Assembly (NCBI RefSeq): GCF_024169655.1
Contig: NZ_JALJWV010000001.1
Location: 1,059,001-1,123,000, forward strand
Direction: 5' to 3'
From: Pseudomonas marginalis
GTDB lineage: Bacteria > Pseudomonadota > Gammaproteobacteria > Pseudomonadales > Pseudomonadaceae
DNA length: 64,000 nt
Of the stretch, positions 49,359 through 57,100 are shown piece by piece; within the stretch, counting starts at the first letter, position 1, and each line of letters starts with the position of its first letter. Below the pieces are notes generated by a model that saw only the letters and a program-made list of their open reading frames with translations, did no database searches and was not told the DNA's origin. The translations under genes and the position numbers were made by a program.

Positions 49359-49838
49359 ATGACATTTTGGCAACCGCGAGCGTTGCTCGTCTGGTGGTCC
49401 ATCGGCCTTTGCAGTGGTGCTTCGGCCAACCTGACCTTTAGCGGAACGCTGAACGAGCCTCCTCCTTGCACGATCGATGGCGGCAACACAATCGAAGTCG
49501 ACTTTGGGGACGTCGGCGTCAAGCGAGTCGACGGCGTGAAATACCGCAGGGGGCTCGGTTACACCATCAGTTGCAGCCCTGCCACGCTCCCGTGGGAGCT
49601 GAAGTTGAGTGTGAACGGCACGCCCACGGTGTTCGACGGCTCGGCGGTGCAGACCAATGTGCCTGAACTGGGCATTCGGATTTTTCAGAATAACCTGCCG
49701 TTTCCACTCAATACGCCACTGGAGATAACCCTGTCGTCGCCGCCGGTATTGGAAGTCGTACCGGTCAAACCGCTGGGTGCAGTTCTGGCCCCGGCAAGGT
49801 TTACGGCGGTGGCCACGCTATTGGCCGAATACGAGTAG
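49359..49838 (+). CDS. Minor/adaptor pilin
   Basis: A 159-residue relative of the preceding gene (LNEPPPCTIDGGNTIEVDFGDVGVKRVDGVKYRRGLGYTISC). Ends TAVATLLAEYE. The pair resembles the adaptor subunits that join shaft and tip in MR/P- and Pap-type fimbriae. The start is at 49359 with AGAGG upstream. Confidence 0.85.
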   Translation: MTFWQPRALLVWWSIGLCSGASANLTFSGTLNEPPPCTIDGGNTIEVDFGDVGVKRVDGVKYRRGLGYTISCSPATLPWELKLSVNGTPTVFDGSAVQTNVPELGIRIFQNNLPFPLNTPLEITLSSPPVLEVVPVKPLGAVLAPARFTAVATLLAEYE

Positions 49839-49849
49839 GAGTTGAGCCC

Positions 49850-50398
49850 ATGCGACATGAAATGCTTCATAAAGGCTGGCCATGTGCCGGACTGGCATGG
49901 CTGTTGATCTTCGGCCTGATCCCGGCGGGGCAGGCGGCGGACAACCTGAGTTTCAAGGGCAACCTGGTTGAGGAGGCCTGTACGATCCGCCCTGGCGACG
50001 AGGCCATCACCCTGGAACTCTGGGACGTTACCAGCAAGCACCTCTATATCAACACGCGCTCACAGGGGAAGGGTTTCAAACTGCACCTGGAGGACTGCGA
50101 CACCACGATTGGCAACACGGTCACCATTACGTTCGGCGGTAGGGAAAACATGGCGCTCCCCGGATTGTTCGCGCTGGACGGTGGAAGCGGTGCGTCAGGT
50201 ATTGGGGTCGGTTTAGAGACGCCGAGCAACAAGCCATTGCCGCTCAATACCGTCAGCGATGAACAGGTGTTGAGTAATGGCAACAATGTCATCGAACTCA
50301 AGGCCTATGTGCAGGGCGAGCCGGATGCGATCAGGGATCAAACCATCGGGCATGGCCTGTTCACGGTGACCTCGACGTTTACGCTGGACTATCCGTAA
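49850..50398 (+). CDS. Minor fimbrial subunit
   Basis: A 182-residue pilin of the MrpG/F-like kind, with signal ending AGQAAD. LSFKGNLVEEACTIRPGDEAITLELWDV and LHLEDCDTTIG carry the cysteine pair. End STFTLDYP. It starts 11 bases after the preceding gene. Confidence 0.87.
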   Translation: MRHEMLHKGWPCAGLAWLLIFGLIPAGQAADNLSFKGNLVEEACTIRPGDEAITLELWDVTSKHLYINTRSQGKGFKLHLEDCDTTIGNTVTITFGGRENMALPGLFALDGGSGASGIGVGLETPSNKPLPLNTVSDEQVLSNGNNVIELKAYVQGEPDAIRDQTIGHGLFTVTSTFTLDYP

Positions 50399-50496
50399 CC
50401 GCCTCAGACAAACCTCAACTCTCCCCAGGGCAGCGTTAAAGCGCGGGCTGAATGTTCGCTGGGCAATGCCTGGGTAGAGACGCAAGAGAGATCAAC

Positions 50497-51462
50497 ATGA
50501 AACAACTCTATGGTGCGATGGCGCTGTTCGTCCTGATGGGTTTCAGTACGATCGTAAGCGCCGCTACATGCCGTGTGAATGGCGGACAGTGGACAGAGAT
50601 AGTCGGGGAACTCCCCCTACGGGTCCCTGTTACGGTGACCTTGGCCGCAGATCGTACACGGATAATGATGGAAGGCGCACGGCTTGAATGTGGGTTCTCC
50701 AGAGGCTCGCAAAGCCCGTCTTCCCGGCGGGACTACTGGGCAACGGGTAGCTCGGCGGGGACCCCCTGGGTACCGGGTATCAAATTCAGTCAAGAAGGGG
50801 CCGGTTTACGAATCAATGGAACGTACCGAAATATTCCTATCCCGAATGGAATACGGTTCGCCACGCTGCCTGATGACCTGAGAGGTTATCCGATCGATGT
50901 CACGCCCTATATTCTGCTACGCAACAATCCGTCCAATCCGATCGATATTCGAGCAGGGGATACGCTTGGAATCCTGCGTCTCACCGCCACGAACAACTAC
51001 AACGCCAATACGGCAAGGATCTCGGTTACCTACACCGCCGCCAACAACTTCACCATCACACCGTCAACCTGCACGATCAACAATAACAACCCGATCGAGA
51101 TCAATTTCGGCAACGTCCACCAGCGGGCCATCGGCGCCGATCCGTTGACCACGACGATCCGCAGCGACCGCAGGCTTACCTACTCATGCCCGGATGGCGG
51201 GATTACCATGCCGATAAGCATTTCCTACAAAGGCAGCCCGTCGTCGTTCGACACACGCCTGCTGATGATGACCAACCCGGACGTGGGCACCGCCCTCATC
51301 CGTGCGGGATCTGCGGTTCCAGTCAACGGTTCGTTCCTGACCCGCATTACCAACAGCGTGGGGGGCGACGATGTGACGTTTTCTCTGGTTCGGCGCGCGG
51401 GGTCGCTACCTGTCGCTGGCGCCACCAGCGGCAGCGGGGTACTCGTGATGGGGGTACCGTGA
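50497..51462 (+). CDS. Two-domain tip adhesin, copy 1
   Basis: A 321-residue tip adhesin. After the signal peptide (MKQLYGAMALFVLMGFSTIVSA) comes an N-terminal receptor-binding domain (to about residue 190), then a pilin domain beginning at STCTINNNNPIEINFGNVHQ. The C-terminal pilin domain lacks the usual beta-zipper tyrosine, fitting a tip protein. It is nearly identical in the pilin domain to copy 2. The start at 50497 follows AAGAGAG; the upstream 130 bp are also duplicated. Confidence 0.85.
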   Translation: MKQLYGAMALFVLMGFSTIVSAATCRVNGGQWTEIVGELPLRVPVTVTLAADRTRIMMEGARLECGFSRGSQSPSSRRDYWATGSSAGTPWVPGIKFSQEGAGLRINGTYRNIPIPNGIRFATLPDDLRGYPIDVTPYILLRNNPSNPIDIRAGDTLGILRLTATNNYNANTARISVTYTAANNFTITPSTCTINNNNPIEINFGNVHQRAIGADPLTTTIRSDRRLTYSCPDGGITMPISISYKGSPSSFDTRLLMMTNPDVGTALIRAGSAVPVNGSFLTRITNSVGGDDVTFSLVRRAGSLPVAGATSGSGVLVMGVP

Positions 51463-51657
51463 CATTCCCACTCGTTTGCTCGTTTTAGTCGAGGCGACCA
51501 GCGGCCTAGTTTTACGCTGGAACAACCGTTGTGGTGACCCGCCACTCGTAGTCCGGAAACCGCTTCAGATAAACCTCACCTCACCCCAGGGCGGCTTTAA
51601 AGCGCCGGCTGAATGTTCGCTGGGCAATGCCTGGGTAGAGACGCAAGAGAGATCAAA
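51463..51657. other. Spacer between the two adhesin copies
   Basis: The final part (about 51560-51657) repeats the sequence upstream of copy 1 (about 50400-50496), including GGCTGAATGTTCGCTGGGC and the shared ribosome site. The earlier part has no gene. Confidence 0.6.
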
Positions 51658-52629
51658 ATGAAACAACTCTATAGTGCGATGGCGCTGTTCGTCCTGATGG
51701 GTTTCAGTACGATCGCGAGAGCAACGGATTGTCGTGTAAATGGCGGGCCGTGGAATTTTGTAGGCGCCGGCGGGACGCTCAACCTGCAAGTCCCTGTCAC
51801 CGTCCAGCTGGGGGCGGACAGAACCCGGATCATGCTCGAAGGGGTGAGGTTGGAGTGCCGATTCTCCGGTTTTGGTGGTAGCCAGCCCTGGTATACGGAC
51901 TACTGGGCAACGTCGGCAAGAGTCGGTCCCGCCTGGGTGCCCGGTCCCAAATTCACCCGCGAAGGCACCGGTCTACGCATAAATGGAAGCTACTACAACA
52001 CCCCTGTTCCGAATGGTATTCGAATGACGACCATGCCTAATAACGGCGTAGGGGTTCCGGTGGATGTAACGCCGTATATTTTGATACGCAACAATCCGAC
52101 TAACCCCATCGATGTTCGAATAGGCGATGTCCTCGGAAGGTTAAACCTCGACCAGACCAATAATTATAACTCCGGCAGTTCAGCGCTTGCCCTGACGTAT
52201 ATCGCCGCCAATAACTTCTCCATCTCCCCATCAACCTGCACGATCAACAATAACAACCCGATCGAGATCAATTTCGGCAACGTCCACCAGCGGGCCATCG
52301 GCGCCGATCCGTTGACCACGACGATTCGCAGCGACCGCAGGCTTACCTACTCATGCCCGGACGGCGGGATTACCACGCCGATAACCATTTCCTACAAAGG
52401 CAGCCCGTCATCGTTCGATACACGCCTGCTGAGGATGACCAATCCGGACGTGGGCACTGCCCTTCTCCGTGGGGGGGCTGCGGTTCCAGTCAACGGTTCG
52501 TTCCTGACCCACATTACCAACAGCGTGGGGGGCGACGATGTGACGTTTTCTCTGGTTCGGCGCGCGGGGTCGCTACCTGCCGCTGGCGCCACCAGCGGCA
52601 GCGGGGTATTGGTGATGGGGGTGCCGTAA
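51658..52629 (+). CDS. Two-domain tip adhesin, copy 2
   Basis: A 323-residue paralogue of copy 1. The signal peptide and the last 129 residues are almost identical to copy 1 (I counted eight differences in the last 129), while the N-terminal domain has diverged to roughly 60 per cent identity (by eye). Last gene of the operon; only 14 bases separate it from the convergent YqjH-type gene, with no clear terminator. Confidence 0.85.
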   Translation: MKQLYSAMALFVLMGFSTIARATDCRVNGGPWNFVGAGGTLNLQVPVTVQLGADRTRIMLEGVRLECRFSGFGGSQPWYTDYWATSARVGPAWVPGPKFTREGTGLRINGSYYNTPVPNGIRMTTMPNNGVGVPVDVTPYILIRNNPTNPIDVRIGDVLGRLNLDQTNNYNSGSSALALTYIAANNFSISPSTCTINNNNPIEINFGNVHQRAIGADPLTTTIRSDRRLTYSCPDGGITTPITISYKGSPSSFDTRLLRMTNPDVGTALLRGGAAVPVNGSFLTHITNSVGGDDVTFSLVRRAGSLPAAGATSGSGVLVMGVP

Positions 52630-52643
52630 CACCCGCGCCAGGC

Positions 52644-53411
52644 TCATTCTTCCTCACTGCCCTCGGCACGCCAGTAACCGACGGCCTTGAGGAACGCTTC
52701 ATCGACCTTGTGCGTGTCCAGCAACACCCGACGCACCTGGCGCGACAGCTTGGTTTCCATCGCGACGAAGGTGTACAGCGCGCCGCTCGGCAACGTCAGT
52801 GTGCGCACGGTGTCGAGCAGGTCAACCTGGCCGCGTAGCACCCAGATCACTTCCACCTCGGCCGCGCTTTGCAGCACCTGTTGCTCGGCCGCATCGGCGA
52901 TTTCAATCACCGCCAGCACCTTGCGCCCGGTCGGCAGTTCTTCGAGGCGGCGGGCGATGGCGGGCAGGGCGGTTTCGTCGCCGATCAGCAGGTAACTGTC
53001 GAAGATATCCGGCACGATCATCGAGCCCCGTGGGCCGCCGATGTACAGGTGCTGACCGACTTGGGCCTGTTCGGCCCAGGTGGAGGCGGGGCCATCGCCG
53101 TGCAGCACGAAGTCGATATCCAATTCGCCAAGGCTGAGGTCGAAACGCCGTGGCGTGTAGTCGCGCATCGCCGGCTGCGGGCCATCGCCCTTGATGCTGA
53201 ACGTCGGGCTTTGCAGCGCGGCCTGCTCGGCGGCGTTCTGCGGGAACATCAGCTTGATGTGATCGTCACTGCCCAGGCTGACAAACCCCGCCAGCTCAGG
53301 CCCGCCGAGGGTGATGCGGCGCATGCGCGGGGTGATATCGACCACCCGTAGCACGTCGAGGCGACGGCGTTTGATTTCGTGGGTGACGCGATGGATGACG
53401 GGCGTATTCAT
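52644..53411 (-). CDS. yqjH: Siderophore-interacting protein (YqjH-like ferric reductase)
   Basis: A 255-residue FAD/NAD(P)H-dependent reductase that releases iron from ferric siderophores in the cytosol. The FAD-binding segment KRRRLDVLRVVDITPRMRRITLGG, the RDYTPRRFD motif and a C-terminal SIP domain are visible. It overlaps the PadR gene by four bases. In E. coli the YqjH reductase is repressed by the PadR-type YqjI; here the pair is in one operon. Confidence 0.88.
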   Translation of the reverse strand: MNTPVIHRVTHEIKRRRLDVLRVVDITPRMRRITLGGPELAGFVSLGSDDHIKLMFPQNAAEQAALQSPTFSIKGDGPQPAMRDYTPRRFDLSLGELDIDFVLHGDGPASTWAEQAQVGQHLYIGGPRGSMIVPDIFDSYLLIGDETALPAIARRLEELPTGRKVLAVIEIADAAEQQVLQSAAEVEVIWVLRGQVDLLDTVRTLTLPSGALYTFVAMETKLSRQVRRVLLDTHKVDEAFLKAVGYWRAEGSEEE

Positions 53412-53977
53412 TGGGTTTTCCCCTGGACAGGTTGAACGGCCGGGCCGTCGACGATGGCGCGGGCGGTGCTGTTGAGCAACGCGGCGACGCGCGCGATTTC
53501 TTCGGCGCTCCAGCGCCCATGGTGCAGTTGCAGGGCATGGCGCAGGTTATGCACCGCCTCGTGGATTTCCGGCGGGCGATCATGGCCGCGCAGCGAGCGT
53601 TTGCTGACATCGATGCGCATGCGCACGCCTTCCAGTGCAATCGCCTGCTCAACTAAAGAAAGACGACCGGCGTCGGTCAGGGTGTAGCGTTTTTTTCCAC
53701 CTTCGGCGTCGCCGCTGATCAATTCGCTTTCTTCAAGAAAGGTCAGGGTGGGGTAGATCACGCCGGGGCTGGGGCTGTAGGCGCCGTCGAACAGGCCTTC
53801 GATCTGGCGGATCAAGTCGTAGCCGTGGCACGCCTGTTCGGCGATCAACGCCAGCAACAGCAACTTCAGGTCGCCGGGGGCGAACACGCGTGGGCCGCGG
53901 CCGCCGCGTTCGCGGCCGGGGCGTTTTTCGAAGCCGTCTCGGCCGTCGCCGTGGTGGTGGGAATCATGCTCTCTCAT
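53408..53977 (-). CDS. yqjI: PadR-family metal-responsive regulator (YqjI-like)
   Basis: A 189-residue repressor. The N-terminus REHDSHHHGDGRDG is His-rich, as in E. coli YqjI, which uses such a tail to sense nickel or iron. The winged helix covers residues about 34-110 (CHGYDLIRQIEGLFDGAYSPSPGVIYPTLTFLEE). It lies upstream of, and overlaps, the reductase gene. A palindrome 33 bases upstream is the likely own operator. Confidence 0.85.
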   Translation of the reverse strand: MREHDSHHHGDGRDGFEKRPGRERGGRGPRVFAPGDLKLLLLALIAEQACHGYDLIRQIEGLFDGAYSPSPGVIYPTLTFLEESELISGDAEGGKKRYTLTDAGRLSLVEQAIALEGVRMRIDVSKRSLRGHDRPPEIHEAVHNLRHALQLHHGRWSAEEIARVAALLNSTARAIVDGPAVQPVQGKTQ

Positions 53978-54009
53978 TTTGGGCCTCTCCGTTCTGGTTA
54001 AGATATAAC

Positions 54010-54027
54010 TTAAGATATATCTTAAGG
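54010..54027 (-). promoter_or_regulatory. Operator-like palindrome for the PadR regulator
   Basis: CTTAAGATATATCTTAAG, a perfect 18-bp palindrome, preceded by a similar AAGATATAAC stretch. It fits an autoregulatory PadR-type site in the AT-rich promoter between this operon and the toxin gene. Confidence 0.7.
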
Positions 54028-54135
54028 CCGTTCAAGATCAGTCGACCAATGGTCGCGGCCCTACTTAACTACCACCGCCTCGCGTGATGCGCCCAGCATG
54101 CTGATAGCCCTTCCCATGTGCATGGAGCCAGTGCG

Positions 54136-57100
54136 ATGAGCACATTGATTTCCCCCCCTTACTCGCCGACCTCCTTGGAAATACGGGGCTATCTGCATCA
54201 GATCGGTCACCAGTTACTCGAAACCGACACCCCGTTACTGTCCAAACGGCCGCTCCCCATCGAGTTGCAGCAGTTGGAAAAACTCAACCAGACGCTCAAG
54301 GCGTACACGCAAGCGCATGTCGAAAAAAATCGTGCGCTGTACGCCGATGTGGCCCAGGCCGACCTGCAGAGTGACGAGGGCAAGCAACGGCTGGCGACGC
54401 TCAAACGCGACCTCACGCCGCAGTTGCAGAAGCTGGACGAAGTCGGTGTGCTGGGCAGCAAAAGCCTGCGCACGTTCATGGCCAACGACGCGGGCCTGGT
54501 TGCGTTGGAACTGGAAGCCAAACTCAACATTCAGGACTATCTGCTGCATCGTGAAGAAGCCCGGCTGGTGCAGAACCTGGGGCTGGGGCCGAGCTTTCGA
54601 CCGGGCATCTATGCGCTGACCTTCACCTACCAAGCGCAGACGATCGAATTCGCCGGGGCCTTTGTGCTGACCGAAAAAAACACCCCCATGGTCACGCAAC
54701 TGACCGCTGCGGATGACGTCGGCTTCGTGGTGCTGTTTACCCCGGCCCGTGGCTTCGAGTCGTTTGGCTCGCTGGCCGAGATGAACAGCCGACTGCGCGA
54801 AGCGATGGCGGTCGGCAGTTGGCGCAAGGAGTTCATGAGCCTGCTGCCGCGCCAATACCAGGGGCTGTCCGTCATGGGCGTCTGGCCTCTGCTGTTGGCG
54901 GCCATCGATGGCGAACCGCTGTGCGAACACACCTACGACGCCCGGCTGGCCAAGCGCGCGCTGGATATCGACTGGGCTCTGAACAACCCCGGCCCCAGCG
55001 CCCAACACCTGCTTGCCGAGCTGGACGCTGCGATACGCGCCGCGTTGCCCGACTTCAGTCAGCGCCTGGAATTGCGCGCCCAACGCCTGCTGGACCGCTG
55101 CCTGGAACACAGCGCCCCGGCCTGGTACCGCAACGCCCCCAGCCACCAACGCGAGGCTCTGGCGCGGCACCTGACCGAGTACGACGAGGCTCGGCAAACC
55201 CTGCTGAACCTGTTCGGCCATGCCGCCTCGCCGCAGACCCTGGCGCGCTATCAGTTGCTCGAACAACTGGCCACTGACCTGGAAATCAACGACCTGGACC
55301 CCGACCGCCTGCACGTGCGCACGCGTCGCAGCGTGGCCAGGGTCGGCACCTACGAACAAAAACACAGCCTGACCGAGCTGGCGCTGCGCGGCCTGCACAG
55401 CGGCGACGAACTGGCCGGGTCGACGTTTTTGCTCAATACCTCCTTCACCTATGGCGACGCGCCGCTGCCCGAGGCCTATCAAGACTTGACCGCCGACTAT
55501 CTGGTCGGCCTGCTCGACACCCTCAAACCGCGTGTGGCGTTTGAAACCGTGCGGCGCGAGTACTACGCCAAACCCGAGATCCATGCCGCCATCGAACAGA
55601 TGCTCGACCGCCGCCTCAATGCCCTGGCCTACACCGCCATGCTGCAACACCACATCACCGAGGCCGACTATCAACGCTTTACCCGCCTGCGTCGCGGCAC
55701 CGACGCGCAACTGCGCGCGAGCAGCGTGGCGCTCAATGGCTACGTGCTCAAAGACCTCTGGCTGCTGCGCGAGAGCGACGAGCAGGGCGGCCTCACGCGC
55801 TTGCTGCTGTGTACCCCCGAAGCGCCCCAGGCCCAGCAGTTTCATGGGTTCGACTCAGAAGTGCTGTGCCAGGCCCACCTCCTCGCGTGGTGTGCAGACG
55901 ACGCCATGCGCGCTTATCTGCTGGAGCAAGTCGCCCTCAAGTCCCGTGCGGGCCTGCACACCTTCATGACCGGCCTGGGCTTCATCCCGGCACACCAGGA
56001 ATACCGTCACGTCACCTTCAGCGAGGCGAGCAGCCACGCCGACTGCCTCAAGGCCTTGCGCGGCCAACTGCTGGCGGTGCAGACCGACGATTACCACTGG
56101 GGCACCCCAACGTGGTACCGCGCGGCCAGCGAGGCCCAGCGCCGACAATTGACGCTGTTGGCCGAGCAGGCCGAAGGCGCCGCCAACACCTACGCACAGC
56201 ACCCGTTGTCCGACGCTCGCTTCATCACCTTCGAGCGGTTCCTGCATGCCCAGGCCAAGGCACAGCTCAATACCCTGCTTGGCCGCCAGCGGCAAAACGA
56301 TGTCGACCCCGATACGGTGTGGGTGCAATACCCCAAAAACTTCCCGGCGTTAACGCGCCCCGCGTCCGTGACTTATACCCGGCTGTATCGCGATGGTTAT
56401 GAGGAATCCCTGGGGTTTCTCGACGCCAAGTTCGAAACCGTCGCCACCTTCATGGGCCCGGCCGGGGTCGACCTGAGCAAGCTCACGCCGCGCAACGTCG
56501 AGCTGTCAGTGCGCGGCGTGTGGATCGGCCAGCGCTACGCCGATGAAGTCCAGGCCAAACTGCAAAACCCCACCAGCCCCGGTTATGCCCTGCGCCGCGA
56601 TGCAACGCTGGCCATCAACCAGTTGCAGTTGCGCAGCGCGGCGCTGGAGTCGCGCCTCAAAGGCCATATCGTCCAGGTCGATCTGGACTGGCTCGAGCGC
56701 GCCATCCAGAGCCTGGACGACACCTCGGTCGAGACGCGCAGCACCTACCGCGTGCATCGCCTGATGATCGACGGCGACTGGGTGATCGACACCCTGCTGT
56801 TCAGCCACGCCGCGAACCCGGTGTTGCTCTATACGCCGCAGGCCCCGGACGGCGTGTTCTTCCGTGAAGCCAGGCAGTTCAACTACCTGCTGAAAAAAGT
56901 CGACGGCATGCTCGACTACTTCTGCACCCGCGTCACGGTGCAGTCCCAGGTGCGCGTGCGGCATTTTCTGCAAACCGCCCAGGCCGGCCTGCCCGCAGAC
57001 CTCAACAGCACCGACCTGAGCCTGGCGCGCTACGACACGATCGAGCGCGTGCCGCCCGTGCTCGACCTGCGTCACCTGCTGCACGACATGAAGCTGCAAC

